From Ecdyonurus torrentis (taxonomy: Eukaryota > Arthropoda > Insecta > Ephemeroptera > Heptageniidae): a stretch of DNA of 64,000 bases. This document shows, piece after piece, positions 35,251 to 48,338 of this stretch (positions are counted from its first letter, which is position 1; the number at the start of each line of letters is the position of its first letter). The notes under the pieces were generated by a model. It did no database searches. It saw only the letters and a program-made list of their open reading frames with translations, and was not told the DNA's origin. The position numbers and the translations under genes are program-made. Where the stretch lies: the NCBI GenBank assembly GCA_949318235.1, contig OX439137.1, forward strand, positions 14,397,291 to 14,461,290, read 5' to 3'.

Positions 35251-35656
35251 CAGCTCTGGACAAAGGTGCCGAACGGGGCAGCGGCTGCGTTTTCTCATAA
35301 AGATAGCATATCGATGATCTCATATAGTGATGTTCAATCAGAGATTTTCTTTTTTCGAAGTTCAAATAGCAATTACGTTGCATTGCATGTTCTAAAAAAA
35401 ACTTAAATTTATTTTTGCTGCAACAGTCATTTAATGGACAATAAGCATGCTGTGTTTCAGAATTTTTGCGTTTAAAGTGTTGACATTAATTAGTAAAAAA
35501 TGGAACCTTTTTTATAAAAAAATTTCAAGACCATATGTACAGCTCTGGCCAAAAGTTTGTGTAGGCAACCCGCAACCACATGTTACATACATATTATCTT
35601 TATGAGAAAACGCAGCGGCCGCCGCTGCCCCGTTCGGGAACTTTTGGCCAGAGCTG
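35251..35656. mobile_element. Tc1-like non-autonomous element or mosaic
   Basis: The left end reads CAGCTCTGGACAAAGGTGCC then GAACGGGGCAGCGGC and TTTTCTCATAAAGATA. The right end is its inverse, finishing GGAACTTTTGGCCAGAGCTG. A third terminal-type sequence CAGCTCTGGCCAAAAGT occurs inside at 35540 in direct orientation. CTGGCCAAAAGT ends are typical of Tc1/mariner relatives. No TA duplication is evident at the right end and no transposase frame is present. Confidence 0.75.
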
Positions 35657-36589
35657 CACACATCATACATACCACTAATACATATATATACAATGCATAA
35701 CATAATATTCCTAATAGTATCATATATTCCTAATCATATCATACATAATATACATACATACATACATATTATGTACAAGGAGGCGTGCTTATATTTATGT
35801 CGTTGGCCACTGCAATGACAAGCAGCCTGAGAAGGCGGAGAACTGCTGCAGCAGACACACTTTGCTATTGTAATTTCGTGGACCAATAGTGTCTAACATT
35901 TATTGAGCTCTATACTGTACATATGCACACACACACTAACTACCGGTACAGTACATACAGCATTCACATACCAAGACCAAGAACCAAGATGCATGATCAC
36001 ATATAGATAATATAGATAATAATACCAATATAAAATGAGCATGCTTTTGCATTAAAATTTTGTACTATTTTGATTCTATTAGAAGGAATTTCAAAAATCA
36101 GATTGAACCAACAAATGGGTTCAGGCCCGGCAAACATTTCATACTCACTTTTAATGTATAAATTCGCTCTCCCTTCTCATTTATATGATACCTTAGAAGC
36201 ATTTTGTTGTATTTAATATAAAGTATAAATTTTGTACAACAAAACTATTAATTTGCCCACAAAATGAGGAAAAAATTTAACAACCACGTGCAAAACTTTT
36301 TTATTTTGATGTAAACAATTTTTCTTCTCAATAATACCAACAGAATAAATTTATTTAGTTTTTATTTTTATTTTGAAATCTCCCCTTTGATTTTTATTAA
36401 ATTATTAGAATGTAATTTTTAAGCTTTTTATTCTTTGAAATTTGTAATAAAAGTTTGAATTATGTTGTAGCATTTAATTTAATAATTTCTTTTGTAATAT
36501 TTTTATAGTTACTAAAATAGCTATATTTTTTTAATGTTGGTGTTTTTATTTCTACCAAAGAGTCTGCAAAGGTTTATTTTTGTTAATAA

Positions 36590-36603
36590 TAGATGGCGTA
36601 AGC
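36590..36603 (+). promoter_or_regulatory. Motif TAGATGGCGTAAGC upstream of the 36.85-kb exon
   Basis: Second copy of the 14-base string seen 411 bases upstream of the BLCAP start. Here it lies 250 bases upstream of the ATG at 36853, ahead of a pyrimidine-rich stretch and a less AT-rich 5' leader. A role in promoter function is inferred from position only. Confidence 0.4.
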
Positions 36604-36852
36604 GTACAATTTAATTTTTAATTAAAAATTCCCTTTTCTTTTCTTTTTTTCCGCTCCTGTCACTTCACTTTTGCTTTTGATTGTTCTGCCAGGCAAAGAA
36701 AAGCGGAGCAGAGCAGCAGAGTGTTGTTGAGGCTTCGATTGCGGTAGGTTGTTGTGCTAAACAGAGTGTTTATTTTTTCAATCTGATACATATTGAGACA
36801 CTCCAACATTTTATCAAAACAAGTTTAGAAGTTAATTTAGAATCCAATCAAG

Positions 36853-36901
36853 ATGCCGCGGCATCCTGTGGAAGAAGAGGAGATCAAACAGAGGAATTTT
36901 G
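36853..36901 (+). CDS. Candidate first coding exon A of an unidentified gene
   Basis: An ATG in good context (AAGATGC) opens MPRHPVEEEEIKQRNF, and the exon ends one base into the next codon at a perfect GTAAGT donor (36902). The preceding 200 bases are less AT-rich than the surroundings and could be its 5' UTR. I do not recognise the protein; 16 residues are too few for a family call. The exon lies on the + strand, divergent from GFOD. Its phase-1 end is the same as in the candidates at 51248 and 52785, which suggests a shared downstream exon outside the window. It could still be a chance ATG near a chance donor. Confidence 0.5.
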
Positions 36902-38347
<1,446 letters not shown>

Positions 38348-38374
38348 ATGGCCCAAAATAATGAGAACACTTTT

Positions 38375-38591
38375 TAGGCTGGTTTCATTCATGTTGAGAG
38401 CATTAATGTTGTTAACAGGTTGAATTAGTACCTCAAGTATGTAAGAAAAAAAATAATAATGACCGAAAAATAGCTAATTTACCAAAGAAAATAGCCAAAA
38501 ACTACGTTTGTCCTATGCTGAGCAATGTTATTCATTGCTCAAGAAGAGCATCGAAAAGCACCCAGAATGACGTCATGCGTACACACCCTTT
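38375..38591. mobile_element. TATAGGGTG-family MITE, internally deleted
   Basis: TTCATTCATGTT joins straight to GAGAGCATTAATG, losing about 100 bp present in the 55202 copy. The rest follows the family: GTACCTCAAGTATG, GTTTGTCCTATGCTGAGCAA, AGAAGAGCATCGAAAAGCAC, a perfect TGACGTCA, then a CACACCCTTTT end. Its orientation is opposite to the copy at 55202. Confidence 0.88.
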
Positions 38592-38811
38592 TGTTTGTAT
38601 AAATTATTGTATTGTATACATTTATGTCCGAGATGTAAACGATAGGACGCACTCGTTAATCGGCACGTGCGACATTTTCTTGCGAATCAGTCGGATCACA
38701 CATCCTGTTAGTACCGTACTTGGACAACTTCAGTACTTTTCGACTTTCAAATGAAATTAGTTAAAAAAAAAAGAAGTAATTTATTTGTTTAAGTCAATAC
38801 TTTCTTTTAAT

Positions 38812-39050
38812 TACCGTAGCGCAGTGTAACTTTAGACCAGGGGTGTAACTTTATACCACTTTTTAAATTGCTCTAACTCTGAAACTTTTTTAGTTAGAAC
38901 AATTATACCCAAATTTCTAATAGCTCAATTATATAAGCTTTCCAGCATATTTGGTATTATCATTCAAACTGAAAAAGTTTCAGAGTTAAAGCAATTTAAA
39001 AAATGGTCCAAAGTTACACCCTTGGTCTAAAGTTACACAACGCTACGGTA
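38812..39050. mobile_element. Foldback MITE with TACCGTAGCG ends
   Basis: TACCGTAGCGCAGTGTAACT … TAAATTGCTCTAACTCTGAA pairs with TTCAGAGTTAAAGCAATTTA … AGTTACACAACGCTACGGTA. The arms are about 100 bp and the element 239 bp. The copy is isolated in this window, is non-coding and has TA-rich flanks. Confidence 0.9.
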
Positions 39051-39671
39051 AGTATTGATCAATTTTCCTTTTTATAAAAATTATAATGAGAAAAAAAATT
39101 GCAAACTATAGATAATCTAAATAAATTCTGAGTTATATTAAAACCCATAGTCTAATTATCAGACAAGCAGCTCTCAAAATGTTTAAAATATCATGATTCC
39201 TTAAGGTAATAACCATGCCCGAAAAATTAATCCTACCTGCGCTCTATAGTCCTATTACCCTTATCTATTTTGAAATCATGACTTACTATATCGTATAATG
39301 TTTAATATTTATATTTAATCACGTAATATACATACATTTAATTAATTTATGCAAATATATTTTATAAAATATTGTTTTTTAAACAGTTTCAGTATTAATC
39401 AATTTAAATATAGTGGCAGAATATAATAATTTTTGTGTATATTAAAAATAATAAAGTTTTTTAAAATTGTTTTTAGTCATGCCATGGATATGTATACTAA
39501 ATGCGACAAAAATTTGCGTATTGCGTATATTTTTCTTACTTTTATTATTATTTTTTATTTAGACAGAATACACCTATTTTATTTATTTAAAAGTATAGAC
39601 TAGTTTGTTCATTGAATTTTTTTTCTGCTTATATTCTCTGCTTTTTATTTTATTATTTGTGACATTTGTAT
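39051..39671. other. AT-rich DNA, nothing recognised
   Basis: No open frame, inverted repeat or transposon end was seen between the two flanking MITEs. Confidence 0.5.
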
Positions 39672-39854
39672 CAGGCTCAGACTGGCCATAAGAGCAAGTC
39701 CGCAATTGCGGACGTGCCCCCCCCCCCCCCTGTTTGGAGGCCCCTAAGACCCAAAAAGGGGAGTAACTAGGGTGTTACACCCCCTTTGTGGCCCTTAAAG
39801 AGGGTGTTACACCCCTTTTGCGGACGAGGCCCCTTGATTGCCAGTCCGACCCTG
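39672..39854. mobile_element. hAT-like MITE, second copy, inverted
   Basis: It begins CAGGCTCAGACTGGCCATAA and ends GATTGCCAGTCCGACCCTG, and is the reverse complement of the 33289 element along its whole length, including the palindrome GTCCGCAATTGCGGAC and the GTGTTACACCCC blocks. The C14 run shows slippage. The flanks (ATTTGTAT and TTTGTAGT) give only an imperfect target duplication. Confidence 0.9.
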
Positions 39855-41160
39855 TTTGTAGTGTTTTTATTTTGTCTTAACATTTTATCTAAACATTCAC
39901 ATATTGAATAAGATTTATTCTCTCTCTCTCTCTCTCTTACTGCAGTTTTCCGAGAGTTTAGAAGGTGCCAAAGAAAAAAAAAAAAAAAAGGAAAATAAAT
40001 CTATTTATTTTTTAAAGACCTATATTTTAATTCTGATGAGAGAAATATTATTTGTATGTAGTTTTACAGTTATACGTCAAATTTTGCATCTTCATTTCAC
40101 TATTATTAATTTTTAATAAATTTTTCAAATAATTATTTCAATAATAATAGTTCAATTCATAGAAAAATAAAAATAAAAGTAAAAAAAAATAAAAATTTTA
40201 GTACCGAATTATTTTTAAATAAAATTACGCGTAAAGCATACTTGCATCGTGTATACTGTGTTGTGTATAGTATATTGTTATTATTTTGAGTAACAAAAAT
40301 GTTTTCTTTATAAATATTTATGTGGTTTTATTGCGTGTTATGATATTGACATTTAAATATTTGATAATCTTTATTTCTTTTTTTTTACTTCACTTGTTGC
40401 TTGCTTTATGACGTCACAAAAACTGGCTGACTGAGAGAATTTTTTATTGATTTTTTTTTTTAAATATATAATCTGCTTCAAATGTAAGCAACTTTTTTAA
40501 CAAACTTTAAAATATATTTTTTCTCTTCCTCTTTTTTTAATTTAATTACAATTTTTTTCTATACAGTATAAAAGAACTCTAACTTTTAGATTTTACGAAG
40601 GCAAAGTATAAAAATACGTAAAAAAAAAGTTTTAATTTTGTGATATGGGATAATGATGATTACAGTATTTAATTTTATAGTACCTAAACTTTAATTATAT
40701 GTAATGGAAATATAATTTGCATAAGGTTTTTTATGTATAAATGATGAAAATAAAAATTATAGTAATAATAAATAATCAGGGCGTGTATGTGCACTGCACG
40801 TATGCTTTGTATGTGCCTTATAAACTGTCTAATGTTGAAAAAAACTTCTTCTAAGCTTTATGCAACCAAATAAACATATAAATGTACTTATTTCAATGAT
40901 TAGACTCAATAGTTACGTCATATACGTTTTGTAACTGTATTGTTATCTACAGTATACAAATGATATTAGATAATGTTATAAATGGTCATCTTTTCAGACT
41001 ACAAACTCCTATAATATTGCAACTATGGAAGAAAAAATTGGTGGTGCAGTCAGTTCTTGCCTATTTTCAAATAAAAAAAATTAGGATGCTTTTCAGATTT
41101 TTCTTTCAAACCCTATATTAGGCATTTTTTACACCAAAATAATAATTTAATCAGTTTCAA
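39855..41160. other. AT-rich DNA, nothing recognised
   Basis: A short (CT)n tract at about 39918-39937 and many A/T runs. No gene, RNA or mobile-element signature was identified. Confidence 0.5.
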
Positions 41161-41215
41161 ATTAACACGAAAATAAAAGTTCAAATTTTAACTGTCCCAC
41201 CCCCCTTTCCCTTTC

Positions 41216-41228
41216 CCTCTCTCTCTCT

Positions 41229-41324
<96 letters not shown>

Positions 41325-41326
41325 GC
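41216..41326. repeat. (CT)n microsatellite
   Basis: About 50 CT units with one TTCAT interruption near 41228 and a TTT interruption near the right end. Confidence 0.96.
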
Positions 41327-41674
41327 AAACGTTGGTAACCTTACTTTTGAACTGTAACGTATATACATATCACCGATACGCTCTTAAAATTTAGTCAATT
41401 TATTTGAACATTTTCCCCGTTTTCTTAGCATTTGATTATTACTTTTTAAATAAATTATATTAAACCCTTAAGTATTATGCTTATAGTAAAGATAAACGTT
41501 ATTATGTAAAACTTTATTTTTAAATGTGCAGCGTATCAAAACGACACTTTTATTAGACCTCAACAAAATAAACAAATCGCTATAGTCTAATTATGTGAGA
41601 GTGTTTATTTTATTCTGTCGTAAAATTTGTTTTTAAAGTATACTCGTAACTATGCACAGGCGCGAAAACTTATA

Positions 41675-41877
41675 TACAGTTAACCGGGGTGACTTTGAAC
41701 ACCCATTTATCTCTACTTTGGGCACTCATTTAAAAATTTTGAAACATGTCATTAAGATCAAAAACAAATTTGAATTATAGAAAGATTCGTCAAATTACTA
41801 AAATGAGGCCCCAAGACAGAGATAATTGGGTGTTCAGTGTCACCCCGGGCGTTCAAAGTCACCCCAGTTGACTGTAA
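41675..41877. mobile_element. MITE with TACAGTTAACCGGGGTGAC ends
   Basis: TACAGTTAACCGGGGTGACT and TTGAACACCC at the left are inverted at the right as GGGCGTTCAAAGTCACCCCA and GTTGACTGTA. The element is 203 bp, non-coding, with (TA)-rich flanks consistent with a TA-target family. A shorter inverted repeat (GACGCGTAAATTTACGT … GAATTTACTCGCGTC) follows at about 41897-42000. Confidence 0.85.
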
Positions 41878-42019
41878 TAATAATTCTTTATGGTCTGTTC
41901 ACAATGACGCGTAAATTTACGTAAATTTCAGGTAATAAAATCCAAATAACATTGATTGTCGTATCTTCACATACCAGTTACGTGAATTTACTCGCGTCAT
42001 TGTCAACAGCCTACATTAC

Positions 42020-43185
42020 ACGTTCCAAAATTTCAGTTAGTTTTTTTTTTTTTTTTTTTACCTCTTGCAAGGATTTTTAATATATTTTTATTTCAGTCTA
42101 TCTTTTATATTATAAAAATACATAAACTTCAGTTCCTATGCTTAACAATATTTCTTTCTTAAAATTTTAAAAGCTTGTCGACTCATGAGTCATGAGCTTC
42201 AAGCACAATTATACACTATTTATATATATATAACTTATCTCAAAACTAACACAATTAAACAAGATAACCATATTTGAGATGCTTAAAAATATTATTATGT
42301 TTGTATGATTTCGATATATGATATATTACGTCATAACTTCCAAACAGAAGGCTTGATAAATTATCATCATAATGACGTTTTGGCACAGAATTCAGTATAT
42401 TCATGTACATTCTAAAATATGAAAATATCACATAAAAATAAGTGAGCACCATTTCAGTAAATTATTTGATGTTTCCTTGAATTTTAAATTTACGTAAACG
42501 TAAAAACATCATTTCTTTTTTTCTGTCTCGTGTCGTAAAAACTGAGTATATTAGTGTAAGAAGAGAAAAATGAAATATTTAGTCTAAAAATAAAATAAAA
42601 TTAGCATATTTATATACGTGTCGTAATGTAACTAACATTACACTGACTTTAATACATGCAATAAAAAGTGGTTAAAATGTAAATTTTTTAGTAATAATAA
42701 TAATACTAATAAAATCTCTTTTAATACATTGTAGATTTAATTTTTATTTTATAATTTCGAATAATAATAATTATTATGTATTATAATTGGGGAGTAACTT
42801 TTTTAAAGAAACAATTTATATTTAGGTATAAATTAGGTTATATTTAGGGGGGGGGGCGGGAGAGAGAAAGAGAGAGAGATGACGAAAGGAGAGACGTGTA
42901 ATTTACATCGCGTGCACTATTACGTATCTCTATAATATTAACTCGGTTGCATTCAAAAATTTGCTCTATAAAATGCATTTTTCTAGCACAACACCTTGGT
43001 TACCAAGGGTTATTGACCCTACATGCCATAAGGGTGACCTATCTGTTATAGAGAGAACACGTGTCGGTCGCGTGCCACTTGAGATATTGAATAATATACA
43101 CGTGTCAAAGTAACATATAACCACAATATGAGGTCACTAATATTATATGGAACTAGTGCATCTATAGTGCATCATGCAATATTTT
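42020..43185. other. AT-rich DNA, nothing recognised
   Basis: A short purine run (GGGGGGGGCGGGAGAGAGAAAG) at about 42848-42880 and a less AT-rich stretch at 42990-43090 containing GTTACCAAGGGTTATTG. No gene or transposon ends were identified. Confidence 0.45.
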
Positions 43186-43188
43186 AAG

Positions 43189-43385
43189 ATAGAGGGTGGT
43201 TGCATGAAATTGCGCGCTAACGCCATGCTTGAGCAATATAATTATAATGCTCAGCATAGGACAAACCTCATTTTTGGCCTTTAGGTGTGTGCGTATGACG
43301 TCATTCTGAATGCTTTTCGATGCTCTTCTTGAGCAATGAATAACTTTGCTCAGCATAGGACAAACCTAATTTTTTTGTCTTTATT
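43189..43385. mobile_element. TATAGGGTG-family MITE, two truncated copies in tandem
   Basis: GCTCAGCATAGGACAAAC occurs at about 43250 and again at about 43350, each preceded by a CTTGAGCAAT block. The second unit carries GTGTGTGCGTATGACGTCAT. Both lack the GTCGACTTTAACATGAATG end. A partial duplication or insertion of one copy into another explains this. Confidence 0.8.
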
Positions 43386-43624
43386 ATAGGGGAATTGGTG
43401 TTTTTCTATATTTTGACAATTTTTCATAGATGCATGTTCACAGCTCATTTTATTGGTTACCGTATGTTATGAAAAACGACAATTAGTTCGTGAGTAATAT
43501 TTGCTATTTTTTCAAGTTGCAATCTTTTATAAAAATACATAAACTTCAGTTCCTGCTTTACAAATTTCTTTATTAAATTTTTTTGTGATATTTACTGTTC
43601 AAGTATGGCGTCGAAACGCAAGCT

Positions 43625-43965
43625 TAAAGAGGAAGTTCAGGGGTTACAACATGCCTTCTCCAATGTTAGATAATGAGAAGAACTGTTTATAAACTCATAT
43701 ATGATGACCCAAAGTCATTCCGTAGCCCCGCAAACTCGTGATCATCCTGCGAGATATGCAACCCGTCCCGTATCTTTTACGTCATAGTTACGGCTTTACC
43801 AAAATGTTGTAGCAGGTTGCATATATCGCAGGATGAGCGCAAGATTAAGGGGCTATCATGGGGCTACGGAAGGGATTTGGATCATAATATGTGAGTTTAT
43901 GAACAGTTCATCTCATTATCTAACACTGAAGAAGCCATGTTGTAACCCCTGAACTTTCTCTTTAA
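43625..43965. mobile_element. Foldback MITE, ~340 bp
   Basis: AAAGAGGAAGTTCAGGGGTT … ATGTTAGATAATGAGA … CCGTAGCCCC pairs with GGGGCTACGGAA … TCTCATTATCTAACACTG … AACCCCTGAACTTTCTCTTT. The arms are about 150 bp and the centre includes GTTGCATATATCGCAGGATG against CATCCTGCGAGATATGCAAC. Confidence 0.88.
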
Positions 43966-44960
43966 ATCAGTGAGTAAAGCTGTAGTCGTATTAACAATGT
44001 TAATAAATGCATTTTATTTATAATTTTTAACAGGTAAGATATGCGGTTAAGATTTACTATTATAATACTGTAGATATCTTAATAATTTTTTTTTGATTAT
44101 TTAGGATGTGTCAGTTTTAGAATAGTGATTTTGGTTTCTATTTCCGGCTGTGCCTACACGAGTGTCTTGATTAGATATACTATATAATATAATAAGGCAA
44201 AAATATCAATTAAAATTGAAGCATGTTCATCTATAGCTCTAACACTTCAGTTAGATTACAATTTATCGCAATAAAGAGAAACTAACTTATAATTGTATGT
44301 ATTAATAATCTATAATTATTATATAATATAATTGACATGTAATTAATTAGTAATTAATAACAGATATGAAAGTTAGTTAGCAAGTTGATTAAATCTAGTA
44401 TGATTGATTGTTTTGCGCAGTATTTATGTACAAAATTAAACTGTTTTATAATTTATTGGTATAATTTACGTCAAGACCTTTTTTTTTATTATTATTATTT
44501 TTTTTTTTTTACATACAATAAAATATGCTCATGAAAAATAAAAACATTTGGCATAAAAAATATACAACTCCTTAGGGACTATAACTTACATAGCAAAAAA
44601 TTGCGAAATAACACTTTGCAGGTAACATAAATAATTTTGCTATATAAATTGTTTTTTTACAAAATATGTGTCAAGTTTATTTCAATTTTTGATTAAAATT
44701 AATAATAAAAAGTCATCGTATTGTAATGTTCCTGTCACTAGAATCATTAATCTCTTAAACCTGCCCCCGTTTTTCGTCAAACAATTGACATATAAACACA
44801 TTTCACCCCCCCCCCCCCTTTCTTTTTACCGTCACCCCGCCACTATTTCCCACGTGACTTTTTTTTTTCACTTTACGTTTATAATATCATAAGGTTGATT
44901 TTTATAAAGTTTTAAATGATAATTTCGACCTTGTTAGATGTAAATGATTGATGTTAGTTC
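43966..44960. other. AT-rich DNA, nothing recognised
   Basis: No features beyond homopolymer runs, including a C13 tract near 44806, and short non-coding frames. Confidence 0.5.
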
Positions 44961-44975
44961 TTACCGCATGCAGAG

Positions 44976-44982
44976 GTATAAA
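44976..44982 (+). promoter_or_regulatory. Candidate TATA box (TATAAAA)
   Basis: GAGGTATAAAATATGC stands at the start of a roughly 200-base block that is less AT-rich than its flanks (about 44940-45170). A start near 45006 would be at the usual distance. An ATG at 45056 opens a short frame (MWGGVEIL…) with no good phase-1 donor, so a transcript here may be non-coding or a 5' UTR exon. TATA-like strings are frequent in AT-rich DNA, so this is weak. Confidence 0.3.
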
Positions 44983-45169
44983 ATATGCACACGTTTTTGT
45001 AGATCCGCATCGGCTATACACAGTTATATACAGTCAAGGGTAGCTCTTGCAGGTTATGTGGGGAGGGGTTGAGATTTTGGTGTTCAGTAGTTTTGCGGAT
45101 TTCGTAGTGTCAAGATCGTCTTTCTGTGTGTGTGTCCCGCAGTATCACTTTTTTAAGGTGTGGTCTTTG

Positions 45170-48100
45170 TTTTTTTAATACCGGTATTATTCATTTAATT
45201 GTATCGATTAATACTGTAATTTATATCTCATTACTCATTAGCATAGTCGTTGCTAAGATAAACATTTTAATTATTTTTTTTTCTTCTTAAAAAAAGCCCA
45301 AAACCCGCAATTTGTAATTCAATCGCTGTTTCTTTATATATAATATAATATATAACAAGGGGAAGGGTTTTTAAGAGTTTTTTTATAAATTAATATTGCT
45401 TTGGTTTGTTGTTTTTCGTTTTCATAAATTATATTCCTTGAATTATTATTGTATTTGAAATTATACAGTATTTCAAAATTTCAGTATTTTTGAAAATCTA
45501 AAAAAATAAAAAAGAAAGAAAGAAAATCGTATTTTCTTAAATTTTGCAATTACCAAGTGAATATAGTTATATAAAAAAATAAAAGTTATAAAAAGTGCAT
45601 TGAACAGAAAAATTTACAACACATTAAAAATGAGTACAACAACATTTTCTCCATAGAAAAATACCGTATTGTATTGTGATTAAAAGTGCATAAATCAGTT
45701 AAAATACAAATGCACTTTTTATTACGTTTTCTATAATTTATGTACTAATTAAACCACGACAACCCTCACTTTAACAAAGCAATAAAGTCTATAGTAACGT
45801 ATTGAAGGGATATGAAAGTGAACATTATCGCACGTTATGCAGGATGATAACGAGAAAGCAGGTGGTATGTAATGTAGTTTAGATAGATATAGGTTACCGG
45901 TGTGAAACTGTCAAGAGTCGTTTTTAGTTTAGTGTGGTGATTTTGACAAGGACGTTTCACTCACAATATTTTTATTATAGTGCTATTTTTTTGTAGTGAA
46001 AATGGTATATTTTTAATATTATTTATGTATTATCATATTATGGTTTATTTATACTGATTTCATTGCAAAATGTGTAGTAAAATTATCTTAGGCTTATAAA
46101 CGTGTTATCCGATATTGTTTACAAAAATTATAAGGTTTTTGGTCGTAAGATTCTGGATTCGAATTCGTTAAAAAACTGTCGAAAATGTCGAAATCATAGA
46201 CTTACTATGGTCGAAAGTCGAAATGCTTTATAGTCACTGCGGTAGGTACCGAAATGAAATGAATAACTTGAAATTTTATTTCCGTGCGGTATACGTGCAT
46301 AATTCACCGAAATGATGATTTTTTTCCGTACAATACACTGTTAAAAAAAAAAAAAAAATCGCCAGTATTTTGTAAATTTTACTATAATGTTAAAAAAGGG
46401 ATACAATAATCTTTTTTTTTTTTTTTTTTTTTTAACTTATAGCTAATTAAGTTTACTGATTACGTTAAATGTATACGAATACAAACTTACCCTGAAAGTA
46501 TATCATAATCCTTGATTTAGAATTGTTTAATTACAATTTAATTCTAACATTTCCTTAATTAAGATACTGACATTATAAAGCATGTCTCCTATAAATAATA
46601 TAAAATATTTTCTTCCTCATAACTTATTCATTTTTATCCACGTTTTTATCATTGATATATCTTTGTGAATAGTAACTTTAATTATTCACGGTTAAGTACT
46701 CGTGTAACAAACAAAACTTTGTTCTTTTTTTAATATTATAACCTTGGCCGTAAAAAACATCTTTTTATATAAATTTAATCAAGGTTTTTCTTTAATTGAT
46801 TTTGTATTGTATTTTATTAATAATAACACACCTATTCATAGTATGAATGACCATAAATATATTGTATTTTTATATACTTCCCGTGACCTGTATTGAAAAT
46901 TTCTTTGAAAAATATTCATTATATTCATTACTATTTTATTGGTCGTGAGTGTCGTGACCATAAGAATACGTAAATGATTATATCCGATTCATTCATTCAT
47001 TAAAAAAAAAAAAACTATTTGTGTGGTATTTTTATTGTAATCGACTTATAAAATTAAAAATATATATATATTATGTATTTAATTTTTTTTTTTCGTAATT
47101 ATTTAAGAGCTGTTACGATTAAAAAGAAATAGTTATTAGTAAAATACTATTATAGTATATTGTATATATTATACTCTTTTAAACTTTTTTATATATTATA
47201 CTCGTATATATCATAAAATTTTAAATTATGAAGCTACTAGTTGAATCTACTTTATTCTATTTATATATTATACAATATATTGATTTTAACATTGTATTTT
47301 AATATAAACTTTATGAATTGCAGTATTTATTATATTTAATAAAATCCGTAATGAAAAGTCATACTGATTAGGAATTTGAAGTTACAGAGGTTATAATTTA
47401 AAAATAGTTCCATGATTAGTAACCTTTCTATCAAAAACTACTAAATTTTTGCTTATTAAATACTTTCAATTTTTGAGATTTTGTAAAGTTAATAATAATA
47501 ATACCCAAAAAAATGCAAAAAAAAAAATATATATAATAAAAGTTTTTGTTTTAAAAAAAATATTAATAATAAAGAAAAATGCAATAAAAATTTATAAAAG
47601 TTTTTGTTTTTTTAAAAATATAATGATAATGAAAAATGCAATAAAAATTTATAAAAGTTTTTATTTTTACATAGGTAGAGAATAGAGATTATAGTTTTCT
47701 ATAAGATTGATTAGAGATTCCCATGAGATACTGTATTTTTGATTGATTTTTACACAAAATACGTACTTTGCGGTACTTTCGTTTGATTTGCTGTATAGTA
47801 GACACCCAATGAATGAAGCTTGAAAAGTATTGACCAAACAAACTACATAGGATCATCATCATGCAATACAAGTACCTTTGTTGTAATACCGTAGTTTGCA
47901 GCGTTCTTTTCATCTGACAACATTGAAAAACGTACTAGTGCGCAAAATATTTTGTTTTATTATTGTTTCTGTGGTTTTAAATCACTTAAATTGTGTTTCA
48001 AAGGTTATTTCATCTGTTTTTTTAAAGTTAATTTTGCGGTTTAAAAAATATTTTCAAGGTTAGAGTTTCTTGATTTTGTTTTTTAATGGCAATTTTGATA

Positions 48101-48330
48101 TTATTTAACTTTTTAATTTTTTTGTTTATTTATTAAATAATTTTGTACACATAAATCATAAATGTCGATTGTTTATTTTTATATTATTATTATATTAAAT
48201 GTAATTAATTTAATTTTGTCCACGAATAATTTTGTTATCTGAAAAGTACTGCAATGCTGTTAGTACGTGCTGTAATTACAGCTTTCCGGATCGTTTGATA
48301 ATTAATAAAATTTAAGTTTTTGTAAATATA
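45170..48330. other. AT-rich DNA with a minor tandem repeat
   Basis: Apart from the weak candidate exon at 45837 this is featureless AT-rich DNA. An imperfect tandem repeat of about 60 bp (AAAAATGCAATAAAAATTTA then TAAAAGTTTTTGTTT) runs about 2.5 times at 47500-47673. The open frame across it is low-complexity. Confidence 0.5.
45837..45864 (+). CDS. Weak candidate first coding exon D
   Basis: ATG at 45837 opens MQDDNEKAG and is followed by one extra base and GTATGT at 45865. The end phase is 1, as in the candidates at 36853, 51248 and 52785. The local sequence (about 45780-45960) is less AT-rich than its flanks. The exon is only nine codons and I looked for it after noticing the other three, so the evidence is weak. 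Confidence 0.2.
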
Positions 48331-48338
48331 AGTGTAGG

